Position numbers and translations under genes: made by a program
Part shown: positions 1 through 7,958 of the stretch, piece by piece
Layout: each line of letters starts with the position of its first letter
Numbering within the stretch: the stretch's first letter is position 1
Source: Actinomycetes bacterium
Lineage (GTDB): Bacteria > Actinomycetota > Actinomycetes > Actinomycetales > Cellulomonadaceae
Reading direction: 5' to 3'
NCBI GenBank assembly: GCA_023389455.1
Contig: JAEWEJ010000177.1
Location: 1-11,867, forward strand
DNA: 11,867 nucleotides
The notes under the pieces: model-generated
Told to the model about the DNA's origin: nothing
Seen by the model: only the letters and a program-made list of their open reading frames with translations
Database searches by the model: none

Positions 1-990
1 GGGGAGCGGGGGGCGATCGAGGCGGGCACGCTGCCCACGCTGCTGCCGGGCGGTCGCCCGGTCGCGGACGCCTCGGCACGCGTCGACCTCGCCGCCGTGT
101 GGGGCGCCGACGACCTGCCCGCAGCCCCGGGGCGCAGCGCGGACGAGATCCTCGCCGCGGCGGCCGACGGGCACCTGGGTGCCCTGGTCGTCGGTGGCGT
201 CGACCCCGCGGACCACGCCGACCCGGTGCTGGCGCGCGCGGCCCTCGACACCGTGCCGTTCCTCGTGTCGCTCGAGGTCCGGCACAGCGAGGTCACCGAC
301 CGCGCGGACGTCGTGCTGCCCGTGGCCCCGCCGGTCGAGAAGCCGGGCACGTTCGTCACGTGGGAGGGGCGCCCGCGTCCGTTCGCGCAGGCGCTGACGA
401 CCACGCAGCTGTCCGACTTCCGGGTCCTGGACCGGCTCGCCGACGCGCTCGGTACCGACCTCGGTCTGCGCTCCCTGGCGGACGTGCACGGCGAGCTCGA
501 CCAGCTCGGTGGCTGGGACGGTCCGCGGACCGCGGCCCCGACGACCGAGCCCGCCGAGCCGCCCGCAGTGCCCGCCGGGCACGCGGTGCTCGCGACGTGG
601 CACCAGCTGCTCGACGCGGGCCGCCTGCAGGACGGCGAGCCGTACCTGGCGGGCACGGCCAAGCGGTCGGTCGCGCGGGTGTCTCCCGCGACGGCGGCCA
701 CGGCCGGCCTCGCGGACGGCGACGAGGTCGCCGTCAGCAGCGACCGCGGCACGATCACGGCGCCGGTGCAGGTCACGGACATGGCCGACCACGTCGTCTG
801 GCTGCCGACCAACCCCCGTGACGGCGCCGTGCGCGACGTCCTGGGCGCGGTGGGCGGTGCCGTGGTGCGCCTCGAGCGCGCCGGGCGTTCCGACCAACCC
901 GAGGTGACGGCGCACGCCGCATCCGGGCTCACGGGTGAGGCCGCGGAGGCCGTCGCCGGCGTCCGCGTGGACGAGGAGGAGCGGGCATGA
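1..990 (+). CDS. nuoG: NADH-quinone oxidoreductase subunit G, C-terminal part (5' end outside window)
   Basis: This is the last 329 codons of the large peripheral-arm subunit of complex I, which carries iron-sulfur clusters in its missing N-terminal part and a molybdopterin-oxidoreductase-like fold behind them. The frame is open from base 1, so the start lies upstream. Visible are the segment with VVGGVDP near codons 63-69, the stretch reading SLEVRHSEVTDRADVVLP around codons 90-107 that is typical of NuoG, and EKPGTF just after it. A C-terminal beta-barrel domain with ARVSPATAATAGLADGDEV (about codons 224-242) resembles the dinucleotide-binding domain of the molybdopterin oxidoreductase family. 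In NuoG this fold is structural and carries no molybdenum. The TGA stop overlaps the ATG of nuoH (ATGA), which suggests translational coupling. The identification rests on the motifs together with the downstream nuoHIJKLMN order; a formate-dehydrogenase-like protein is unlikely in this context. Confidence 0.93.
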   Translation, partial: GERGAIEAGTLPTLLPGGRPVADASARVDLAAVWGADDLPAAPGRSADEILAAAADGHLGALVVGGVDPADHADPVLARAALDTVPFLVSLEVRHSEVTDRADVVLPVAPPVEKPGTFVTWEGRPRPFAQALTTTQLSDFRVLDRLADALGTDLGLRSLADVHGELDQLGGWDGPRTAAPTTEPAEPPAVPAGHAVLATWHQLLDAGRLQDGEPYLAGTAKRSVARVSPATAATAGLADGDEVAVSSDRGTITAPVQVTDMADHVVWLPTNPRDGAVRDVLGAVGGAVVRLERAGRSDQPEVTAHAASGLTGEAAEAVAGVRVDEEERA

Positions 991-2354
991 GCGTGCTGCC
1001 CATGGCGCTGGCGTCGGCCGTCGGCGACGGCGCGGTCGCCCCGGTGACGGCGGACTTCAGCCAGGACGTGTTCTGGGTGTGGCTGCTCAAGGCCGTCGCG
1101 ATCATCGTGTTCCTGCTGACGAGCGTGCTCATCGCCATCTGGTTCGAGCGCCGCGTCGTGGGACGCATGCAGCTGCGGCCGGGGCCCAACGTGCACGGGC
1201 CGTTCGGTCTGCTGCAGTCGCTCGCCGACGCGATGAAGCTCCTCGTCAAGGAGGACATCACCGTCAAGGCGGCGGACAAGTTCGTCTACATCCTCGCGCC
1301 GATGATCGCGGTGCTCTGCTCGCTGCTGGTCTACGCGGTGATCCCGTTCGGGCCCGAGGTCAGCATCTTCGGCGTCGTCACCCCGCTGCAGCTCACCGAC
1401 TTCTCCGTCGCGGTGCTGTACATCCTCGCCTGCGCGGCGGTCGGCGTGTACGGCATCGTGCTCGGCGGCTGGTCCTCCAACTCGACGTACCCGCTGCTCG
1501 GCGGCGTCCGCTCGACGGCCCAGGTCATCTCCTACGAGCTGGCGATGGGCCTGTCCCTGGTCAGCGTGTTCATCATGGCCGGGTCCATGTCGACGTCGCA
1601 GATCGTCGACTCCCAGACGCAGGTCTGGTGGTTCCTGCCGCTGCTGCCGGCGTTCGTCATCTACGTCATCTCGATGGTGGGCGAGACCAACCGCCTGCCG
1701 TTCGACCTCCCCGAGGCCGAGGGCGAGCTCGTCGGCGGCTACACCACCGAGTACTCGTCGATGAAGTTCGCGTGGTTCTTCCTCGCCGAGTACATCAACA
1801 TGCTCAACGTCTCGGCGGTCGCGACCACGCTGTTCTTCGGCGGCTGGCGGGCCCCGTGGCCGATCTCGGCGATCAACGACGGGATGTTCAACACCGGCTG
1901 GTGGCCGGTCCTGTGGTTCGTCGCCAAGGTCTGGCTGTTCATGTTCGTGTTCGTGTGGATCCGCGGCTCGGTGCTGCGCTTCCGGTACGACCAGTTCATG
2001 AAGATCGGCTGGAAGGTGCTCATCCCGGCCGCGCTCGTCTGGGTGGTCTGCGTGACGTTCGTGCAGGCGGCCCGCCGCCTCTGGGACGTCGACCTGCGCA
2101 CCCTGCTGTTCGTCCTGGCAGGGCTCGTGCTCGCCGGGCTGGTGGTGTCCTTCCTGGTGCCGGAGAAGCGCCCGGAGCCGACCCCCGAGCCCACCGGCCC
2201 GCAGGAGATCGACCCCTTCGCCGACGGCTACCCGGTGCCGCCGCTGCCCGGGCAGGTGCTGCCGCCGTCCCCGCGCGCGCAGCGACGCCTGGCCGCGACC
2301 GATGCCGGCGACACGTCCGGACCCGAGACCCCCTTGGAGGTGCGCGGTGGCTGA
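987..2354 (+). CDS. nuoH: NADH-quinone oxidoreductase subunit H
   Basis: This 455-residue membrane subunit lies at the junction of the peripheral arm and the membrane arm, where it forms the entrance and part of the quinone-binding cavity. About eight hydrophobic helices are visible. Family signatures include ERRVVGRMQLRPGPN from residue 54, D81 in LADAMKLL, E184 in SYELAMGLSL, and GETNRLPFDLPEAEGELVGG from residue 232, the charged loop facing the quinone site. RGSVLRFRYDQFMKIGWK precedes the last helices. The ATG at 987 has a strong GAGGAGGAG site at 973-981 and overlaps the nuoG stop. Residues 393-455 form a Pro-rich soluble tail not found in the shorter E. coli protein (about 325 residues). 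It contains GYPVPPLPGQ at 414-423, which I recall in similar form from Streptomyces NuoH. Confidence 0.97.
   Translation: MSVLPMALASAVGDGAVAPVTADFSQDVFWVWLLKAVAIIVFLLTSVLIAIWFERRVVGRMQLRPGPNVHGPFGLLQSLADAMKLLVKEDITVKAADKFVYILAPMIAVLCSLLVYAVIPFGPEVSIFGVVTPLQLTDFSVAVLYILACAAVGVYGIVLGGWSSNSTYPLLGGVRSTAQVISYELAMGLSLVSVFIMAGSMSTSQIVDSQTQVWWFLPLLPAFVIYVISMVGETNRLPFDLPEAEGELVGGYTTEYSSMKFAWFFLAEYINMLNVSAVATTLFFGGWRAPWPISAINDGMFNTGWWPVLWFVAKVWLFMFVFVWIRGSVLRFRYDQFMKIGWKVLIPAALVWVVCVTFVQAARRLWDVDLRTLLFVLAGLVLAGLVVSFLVPEKRPEPTPEPTGPQEIDPFADGYPVPPLPGQVLPPSPRAQRRLAATDAGDTSGPETPLEVRGG
2336..2340 (+). promoter_or_regulatory. Ribosome binding site that fixes the nuoI start
   Basis: GGAGG sits six bases before the GTG at 2347, inside the 3' end of nuoH. 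It decides for the GTG over the in-frame ATG at 2302, which has no purine-rich site in front of it and would add 15 residues without family character. Confidence 0.8.
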
Positions 2355-3153
2355 GCAGCGCAAGAAGAAGGCCGCGCCCGGCGCCACGCCGGCGGCAGGC
2401 GCGCAGGTCCAGCGCACGGCGCGGACCGGCGGCGAGGTCGACCGACCGGCCGAGGGCTACCAGTCGCTCATCGAGAAGCGCTCGGGCCTCAGCGAGCTGC
2501 TCGCGCCCGTCGCCGGGTTCGGCGTCACGTTCGCGAACATGTTCAAGCCGACGGTCACCGAGCAGTACCCGCGCGAGCAGGTGCCCACCAAGCCCCGGTA
2601 CCACGGGCGGCACCAGCTCAACCGGTACCCCGACGGCCTCGAGAAGTGCATCGGCTGCGAGCTGTGCGCGTGGGCGTGCCCCGCGGACGCGATCTACGTC
2701 GAGGGCGGGGACAACACCCCCGACCAGCAGTTCTCGCCGGGGGAGCGGTACGGCCGCGTCTACCAGATCAACTACCTGCGCTGCATCTTCTGCGGCCTGT
2801 GCATCGAGGCGTGCCCGACCCGGGCGCTGACGATGACCAACGAGTACGAGCTCGCCGGACCGACCCGCCCCGGCATGATCTGGGAGAAGCAGGACCTGCT
2901 GGCCCCGCTGCGCTCGGGCCAGCTCGCGACGCCCCACCCGATGGTCGAGGGCACGACCGACACCGACTACTACCGCGGCGAGGTCACGGGCGTGACCGAC
3001 GAGCAGGTGGCGTGGGTCGCCGAGCACCGTCCGGACGACCCGACGCTGCCGGAGAACGCCGCCAAGGGCGCGACCGTGCCGGACCTCGGCGCCACGCGGC
3101 TCGCGCAGCGTGCGATCACGGCGGCCGCGCACCGCCAGGGAGGTGCCCGGTGA
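2347..3153 (+). CDS. nuoI: NADH-quinone oxidoreductase subunit I, 2x[4Fe-4S] ferredoxin-like protein
   Basis: This 268-residue peripheral-arm subunit carries the N6a and N6b [4Fe-4S] clusters, which pass electrons from NuoG towards the terminal N2 cluster and menaquinone. Two classic CxxCxxCxxxCP motifs are seen: C101, C104, C107, C111 and C146, C149, C152, C156. Each set supplies three ligands to one cluster and the fourth to the other. The preceding FANMFKPTVTEQYP region matches the NuoI helical anchor. The GTG start is supported by its Shine-Dalgarno site and overlaps the end of nuoH by eight bases. The protein is longer than E. coli NuoI (about 180 residues). It has a Lys/Ala-rich N-terminal lead (QRKKKAAPG near the start) and about 110 residues after the last cysteine, including GMIWEKQDLLAPL. 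No cluster ligand is missing. Confidence 0.97.
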   Translation: MAEQRKKKAAPGATPAAGAQVQRTARTGGEVDRPAEGYQSLIEKRSGLSELLAPVAGFGVTFANMFKPTVTEQYPREQVPTKPRYHGRHQLNRYPDGLEKCIGCELCAWACPADAIYVEGGDNTPDQQFSPGERYGRVYQINYLRCIFCGLCIEACPTRALTMTNEYELAGPTRPGMIWEKQDLLAPLRSGQLATPHPMVEGTTDTDYYRGEVTGVTDEQVAWVAEHRPDDPTLPENAAKGATVPDLGATRLAQRAITAAAHRQGGAR

Positions 3154-4091
3154 GCCCGCTGTTCACCGCGCTGCCGGCCGCCGCCGGCGCGCTGACCGAG
3201 TCCGGCCAGACGAGCACGGCCGAGGCCGTGCTGTTCTGGACCCTCGGGCCGCTCATGGTGCTCGCCGCGCTCGGGCTGCTGTTCGCCCGCAAGGCGGTGC
3301 ACGCGGCGATGGCCGTCATCTTCATCATGATCTCGCTGGCGTTCATGTACGTCGCCCAGGGCGCCGAGTTCCTCGGCATCGTCCAGGTGGTCGTCTACAC
3401 CGGCGCCGTGATGATGCTCTTCCTGTTCGTGCTCATGCTGGTCGGTGTCGACCGCTCGGACTCCCTCGTCGAGACCATCCGCGGGCAGCGCTGGATCGGC
3501 GCGCTGGCGGGGCTCGGCCTCGCCGTCGTCCTCGCGGGCGTCGTCGGCCGCGCGACGTACGGCCCGCCGACGGGCCTCGCCGCGGCGAACGTGCCGTCGA
3601 ACCCGCAGGCCGTCGCGTACCTGATCTTCGGGCAGCACGTGCTGGCGATGGAGGTGGTCGGGGCGCTCCTGGTCACCGCCGCGCTCGGTGCCCTGGTGCT
3701 GACGCACCGCGGCCGCCTCACGCCGAAGGTGGGGCAGCGCGAGCTGGCCGAGCGCCGGCTGCGCTCGGGGAACCACCCCGTGTCGCTGCCCGCCCCGGGT
3801 GTCTACGCCCGCCACAACGCGATGGACGTCCCCGCGCTCGGGCCGGACGGCACGCCGCTGGAGAGCTCGGTCCCGCGCGTGCTGCGGGTCCGCGGCCAGG
3901 AGGCCGACGCCCGCGCGTACGCCGCGCGGATCGACCGGGTCCTGGCCGGCGGCTGGGCCGGCGGCGCCGGCACCTTCACGTCCGACGAGCCGTACCGCGG
4001 CGGGCCGGACGGCCCCGTCGAGGGTGCGGTGACCATCCGCGAGCCGCAGGCCCCGGCCGAGGACGCGACCCCTGAGGAGGACGGCCGGTGA
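3150..4091 (+). CDS. nuoJ: NADH-quinone oxidoreductase subunit J
   Basis: This 313-residue membrane subunit contributes to the central proton-translocation path between NuoH and the antiporter-like subunits. Five hydrophobic helices fill roughly residues 20-186. The signature IVQVVVYTGAVMMLFLFVLML, with Y83 and G85, marks the third helix, which carries the flexible bulge that changes conformation during turnover in complex I structures. The GTG start at 3150 overlaps the nuoI TGA (GTGA) and follows AGGGAGG at 3137-3143 by six bases. After the last helix a hydrophilic tail of about 127 residues (187-313) follows, with RELAERRL and LPAPGVYARHNAMD. The tail is absent from the 184-residue E. coli NuoJ, but from memory it resembles that of Streptomyces NuoJ, so it appears to be an actinobacterial trait and not a fusion artefact. 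Confidence 0.95.
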   Translation: MSPLFTALPAAAGALTESGQTSTAEAVLFWTLGPLMVLAALGLLFARKAVHAAMAVIFIMISLAFMYVAQGAEFLGIVQVVVYTGAVMMLFLFVLMLVGVDRSDSLVETIRGQRWIGALAGLGLAVVLAGVVGRATYGPPTGLAAANVPSNPQAVAYLIFGQHVLAMEVVGALLVTAALGALVLTHRGRLTPKVGQRELAERRLRSGNHPVSLPAPGVYARHNAMDVPALGPDGTPLESSVPRVLRVRGQEADARAYAARIDRVLAGGWAGGAGTFTSDEPYRGGPDGPVEGAVTIREPQAPAEDATPEEDGR

Positions 4092-4387
4092 GCCTGACCC
4101 ACTACCTGGTCCTGGCCGCGATCCTGTTCGCGATCGGCGCGACCACGGTGCTGCTGCGGCGCAACGCGATCATCGTGTTCATGGGCGTCGAGCTCATGCT
4201 CAACTCCACGAACCTGCTGCTCGTGACCTTCTCGCGGATGCACGGCAACCTGTCGGGCCAGGTGCTCGCGTTCTTCGTCATGGTCGTGGCCGCCGCTGAG
4301 GTCGTCGTCGGCCTGGCGATCATCGTGTCCATCTTCCGGACCAGACGCTCGGCGTCGGTCGACGACGTCAACCTGCTGAAGAGCTGA
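4088..4387 (+). CDS. nuoK: NADH-quinone oxidoreductase subunit K
   Basis: This 99-residue protein with three membrane helices is the MrpC-like subunit of complex I and forms part of the proton channel next to NuoJ and NuoN. The two buried glutamates needed for pumping are present: E35 in MGVELMLNSTNL and E71 in AAAEVVVGLAI. They correspond to Glu36 and Glu72 of E. coli NuoK. The length equals the family norm. The GTG start overlaps the nuoJ stop (GTGA) and has GAGGAGG at 4074-4080, seven bases upstream. The short cytoplasmic end is SVDDVNLLKS. Confidence 0.97.
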   Translation: MSLTHYLVLAAILFAIGATTVLLRRNAIIVFMGVELMLNSTNLLLVTFSRMHGNLSGQVLAFFVMVVAAAEVVVGLAIIVSIFRTRRSASVDDVNLLKS

Positions 4388-4398
4388 GGGGCTCAGAC

Positions 4399-6378
4399 GT
4401 GCACACCCTGATCTCCCTGACCGCCCCTGCCGTCGCACCGGCGGCCGCGAGCGGCGTCTCCTCCGTCGTGTGGGACGGCGCGCAGGCGGCCGTCTGGCTC
4501 GTCGCGCTGCCGCTGCTGTCGGCGGCGGTGCTGCTGCTGCTCGGCCGCCGCGCCGACCGCTGGGGCCACTGGCTCGGCGTCCTGGCCTCGGCCGGGTCCT
4601 TCGTCGTGGGCCTGGTCCTGCTGGTCGGCCTGCTGGGCCTGCCCGCGGAGCAGCGCGTCCAGGACGTCGACCTCGGCACCTGGCTCGACGCCGGGGCGCT
4701 GAGCATCGGCGCCGGGCTGCGCGTCGACCCGCTGTCGTTGACGTTCGTGCTGCTGGTGACCTTCGTCGGCACCCTGATCCACGTGTACTCCGTGGCCTAC
4801 ATGGAGCACGACGCGGACCGCCGCCGGTTCTTCGCGTACCTCAACCTGTTCGTCGCGGCCATGCTGCTGCTGGTCCTGGCGGACTCGTACGCGCTGCTGT
4901 TCGTCGGCTGGGAGGGCGTGGGTCTCGCGTCGTACCTGCTCATCGGCTTCTGGAACCACCACACGCCGTACGCCGTCGCCGCGAAGAAGGCGTTCGTCGC
5001 CAACCGCGTCGGCGACGTCGGCCTGCTGGTCGGCATGGGGCTGCTGTTCGCGACGTTCGGGAGCCTGGACTTCGCCACGGTCGACGCCGGTGTGGCCGGG
5101 GCCTCCGAGGGCACGCTGACGGCCATCGGCCTGGCGCTGCTGCTCGCCGCGTGCGGCAAGTCGGCGCAGTTCCCGCTGCAGTCCTGGCTCGGCGACGCCA
5201 TGGCAGGCCCGACCCCCGTGTCGGCGCTCATCCACGCCGCCACCATGGTCACCGCCGGCGTCTACCTCATCATCCGGTCCGGCGTGGTCTTCGCCGCAGC
5301 ACCGACCGCGCAGCTCGTCGTCGCCGTCGTCGGTGCGATCACGCTGCTGTTCGGGGCGATCGTCGGCTGCGCCAAGGACGACATCAAGAAGGCGCTGGCC
5401 GCCTCGACGATGTCGCAGATCGGCTACATGGTGCTCGCCGCGGGCCTGGGGCCCATCGGGTACGCGTTCGCGATCTTCCACCTGGTCACGCACGGCTTCT
5501 TCAAGGCCGGCATGTTCCTCGGCGCCGGGTCGGTCATGCACGGCATGGACGACCAGGTCGACATGCGCCGCTTCGGCGGCCTGGGCCGGTACATGAAGAT
5601 CACGTACTTCACGTTCATGGCCGGCTGGCTCGCGATCCTCGGCATCCCGCCGTTCGCCGGGTTCTTCAGCAAGGACAAGATCATCGAGGCCGCGTTCGTG
5701 CCGGTCGACGGGCAGCCCTGGCGCGCCTGGGTCTTCGGCACCGTGGCGCTGGTCGGCGCGGGCATCACGGCCTTCTACATGTCGCGCCTGTTCTTCATGA
5801 CGTTCGAGGGGCAGAAGCGCTGGAGCGACCGGCGTGACGGCAGCGCCCAGCACCCGCATGAGTCCCCGGCGCTGATGACGGTGCCCATGGTCGTCCTGGC
5901 GATCGGGTCCGTCGGCCTCGGGTGGCTGCTGTCGAGCGTGGGCTTCGTCGGGTGGCTCGAGCCGTCCGTCGGGCACGCCGAGCACGAGGAGCCCGTGCTC
6001 GCGGTGCCCGTGCTGATCGCCCTGACCCTCATCGCGGTCGCGCTCGGCCTCGTGCTCGCGTGGCGCCGGTACGCGGTCTCGCCGGTGCCCGTGACGCCCC
6101 CGCTCGGGACGGCGCTGACCCGCGCCGCCCGCGTGGACCTCTACCAGGACACCGTCAACGACGCGCTGCTGGTCGAGCCGGGCCAGTACCTGACGCGGTC
6201 GCTGGTGTACGGCGACAAGGCCGTGGTCGACGGTGCGGTCACCGGCCTCGGCCGGACCACCGTCGCCGTCGGCGACCTGGTCCGCCGCGTGCAGAACGGG
6301 TTCGCCCGCTCGTACGCCGCCACCATGGTCGTCGGTGTGGTCGTGCTCGCGTTCGTCGTCCTCGCCGTGCGCGGCTGA
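4399..6378 (+). CDS. nuoL: NADH-quinone oxidoreductase subunit L, antiporter-like
   Basis: This 659-residue distal proton-pumping subunit of the membrane arm is related to MrpA-type antiporters. About 16 membrane helices are expected. E172 in FVGWEGVGLASYLLIG, K254 in CGKSAQFPLQSWLGDAM with the following ALIHAATMVTAGVYL, and K425 in FFSKDKIIEAAF match the essential Glu/Lys set known from E. coli NuoL (Glu144, Lys229, Lys399). The last 90 residues, with VNDALLVEPGQYL and a final hydrophobic segment, fit the amphipathic lateral helix and its anchoring helix, which separates NuoL from NuoM and NuoN. The GTG at 4399 is preceded by GAGGGG at 4386-4391, overlapping the nuoK stop, with an 11-nt gap between the genes. 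An Mrp antiporter subunit is excluded by the operon context. Confidence 0.97.
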   Translation: MHTLISLTAPAVAPAAASGVSSVVWDGAQAAVWLVALPLLSAAVLLLLGRRADRWGHWLGVLASAGSFVVGLVLLVGLLGLPAEQRVQDVDLGTWLDAGALSIGAGLRVDPLSLTFVLLVTFVGTLIHVYSVAYMEHDADRRRFFAYLNLFVAAMLLLVLADSYALLFVGWEGVGLASYLLIGFWNHHTPYAVAAKKAFVANRVGDVGLLVGMGLLFATFGSLDFATVDAGVAGASEGTLTAIGLALLLAACGKSAQFPLQSWLGDAMAGPTPVSALIHAATMVTAGVYLIIRSGVVFAAAPTAQLVVAVVGAITLLFGAIVGCAKDDIKKALAASTMSQIGYMVLAAGLGPIGYAFAIFHLVTHGFFKAGMFLGAGSVMHGMDDQVDMRRFGGLGRYMKITYFTFMAGWLAILGIPPFAGFFSKDKIIEAAFVPVDGQPWRAWVFGTVALVGAGITAFYMSRLFFMTFEGQKRWSDRRDGSAQHPHESPALMTVPMVVLAIGSVGLGWLLSSVGFVGWLEPSVGHAEHEEPVLAVPVLIALTLIAVALGLVLAWRRYAVSPVPVTPPLGTALTRAARVDLYQDTVNDALLVEPGQYLTRSLVYGDKAVVDGAVTGLGRTTVAVGDLVRRVQNGFARSYAATMVVGVVVLAFVVLAVRG

Positions 6379-6407
6379 CCGAAGAGTCGACAGGAGAACC
6401 GGAACTG

Positions 6408-7958
6408 ATGTCGAACCTCCCCTGGCTCACCGCGCTGGTGGTGCTGCCGCTGCTCGGAGCCGTGGCCCTGTGGCTGCTGCCCGCCGGCGCGCGACCGCGC
6501 ACGCGTGCCGTCGCGCTCGGGTTCGCCCTGGCCGAGGTGCTGCTCGTCGTCGGGGCCTTCGCGGCCTTCGACACGGGCGCCGCGGCCACGCACCAGCTCG
6601 TCGAGACCGCACCGTGGATCCCCGCGCTCGGCGTCTCCTGGGCGGTGGGCGTCGACGGCGTCGGGCTGGCGCTGATCGCCATGTCCGTCGTCCTCGTGCC
6701 GCTCGTCGTCCTGGCGGCATGGCGCGAGCAGGGCTCCGTCGACGGGCCCACGGACCGGCTGCGCCACTACCTCGCGCTCGTGCTGCTGCTCGAGGCGTTC
6801 ATCGTGCTGGTGTTCGCCGCGCGGGACGTCTTCCTCTTCTACGTCGTCTTCGAGGCGATGCTCATCCCCGTCTACTTCATGATCGGCGCGTTCGGCGGCG
6901 CCCAGCGGCGCTACGCCGCCGTGAAGTTCCTGCTGTACTCGCTGGCCGGTGGGCTCGTCATGCTCGTCGGCGTCATCGCGCTGTACCTGCAGGGTCCGGG
7001 CGGGCCGGAGGGCTTCCTCACCGAGAACCTCGTGGGCCTCGACCTCGACCCGACGGTCGAGAAGTGGCTCTTCCTGTCGTTCTTCCTCGCGTTCGCCATC
7101 AAGGCGCCGATGTTCCCGGTGCACACCTGGCTGCCCGACGCCGCGCAGCAGGCGCCCGCGGGCACCTCGACGCTCCTGGTCGGCGTGCTCGACAAGGTCG
7201 GCACCTTCGGGATGCTCACCCTGTGCCTGCCGCTGTTCCCCGCGGCGTCGCGCTGGGCGGCACCGGTGGTCATCGCGCTGGCCGTGGTCTCGGTGCTCTA
7301 CGGCGCGCTGCTCGCGATCGGGCAGAAGGACATGATGCGGCTGGTGGCGTACACCTCGGTGTCGCACTTCGGCTTCATCGTCCTGGGCATCTTCGCCTTC
7401 ACCACGACGTCGATCGCCGGCTCGTCGTTCTACATGGTCAACCACGGCCTGTCGACGGGCGCCCTGTTCCTGCTCGTCGGCTTCCTCGCCGCGCGGCGCG
7501 GGTCGCAGCAGATCGCCGACTTCGGCGGCCTGCAGAAGGTCGTGCCGGTCATGGCCGGCCTGTTCCTCGTCGTCGGCCTCTCGGCGCTGTCCCTGCCGGG
7601 TCTGTCGACGTTCGTCAGCGAGTTCCTCGTCATCGTCGGCACGTTCGCCCGGCACCCCGCGGCAGCGATCGTCGCGACGCTCGGCGTCGTGCTCGCCGCG
7701 ATCTACGTGCTGTGGCTCTACCAGCGGGTCTTCACCGGTCCCGTCCGTCCCGAGCTGGCGGACATGACGGACGCGGGTGCGCGCGAGCGGTGGGTCGTCG
7801 GCCCGCTGATCGCCCTCATGCTCGTCCTCGGGTTCCTGCCCGGCCCGGCGCTCGACCTCGTGCGGCCGCCCGCCGCCGAGAGCATCGCCCAGGTCGGGGT
7901 CGACGACGTCGAGCCCGCGGTGAGCACCTCTGCCGGTACGGAAGGGAGTGACCAGTGA
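6408..7958 (+). CDS. nuoM: NADH-quinone oxidoreductase subunit M, antiporter-like
   Basis: This 516-residue middle antiporter-like pump subunit of complex I has about 14 membrane helices. Conserved proton-path residues are E149 in FYVVFEAMLIPVYFMIG, K232 in FAIKAPMFPVHTWLPDA, K263 in LDKVGTFGM and E405 in FVSEFLVIVGTF, matching the known E. coli NuoM residues (Glu144, Lys234, Lys265, Glu407). The ATG at 6408 was chosen because it opens a standard NuoM N-terminus (MSNLPWLTALVVLPLLGA). The only Shine-Dalgarno-like AGGAG (6392-6396) lies 11 bases away, slightly far. The gene is separated from nuoL by 29 bases, the largest gap inside the operon, while its TGA overlaps the nuoN start. The reading frame stays open upstream into nuoL, but that part has no family character. 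Confidence 0.96.
   Translation: MSNLPWLTALVVLPLLGAVALWLLPAGARPRTRAVALGFALAEVLLVVGAFAAFDTGAAATHQLVETAPWIPALGVSWAVGVDGVGLALIAMSVVLVPLVVLAAWREQGSVDGPTDRLRHYLALVLLLEAFIVLVFAARDVFLFYVVFEAMLIPVYFMIGAFGGAQRRYAAVKFLLYSLAGGLVMLVGVIALYLQGPGGPEGFLTENLVGLDLDPTVEKWLFLSFFLAFAIKAPMFPVHTWLPDAAQQAPAGTSTLLVGVLDKVGTFGMLTLCLPLFPAASRWAAPVVIALAVVSVLYGALLAIGQKDMMRLVAYTSVSHFGFIVLGIFAFTTTSIAGSSFYMVNHGLSTGALFLLVGFLAARRGSQQIADFGGLQKVVPVMAGLFLVVGLSALSLPGLSTFVSEFLVIVGTFARHPAAAIVATLGVVLAAIYVLWLYQRVFTGPVRPELADMTDAGARERWVVGPLIALMLVLGFLPGPALDLVRPPAAESIAQVGVDDVEPAVSTSAGTEGSDQ

Noticed and set aside
2302..2346. An upstream ATG for nuoI adding 15 residues
   Set aside because: There is no Shine-Dalgarno site before it, and GGAGG is well placed for the GTG at 2347.
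935..2830. A 631-codon plus-strand frame overlapping nuoH and nuoI
   Set aside because: The product is Arg/Ala/Gly-rich without motifs, while the overlapping nuoH and nuoI frames carry complete family signatures.
4500..4560. Runs of CTG/CTC triplets, here and elsewhere, looking like microsatellites
   Set aside because: They encode consecutive leucines in membrane helices and are interrupted by synonymous codons, so they reflect protein composition, not repeat expansion.
4393..5985. A 530-codon open frame on the minus strand opposite nuoL
   Set aside because: Low-complexity polar composition and exact opposition to a conserved membrane protein show a codon-bias artefact. No ribosome site or family signature was seen.
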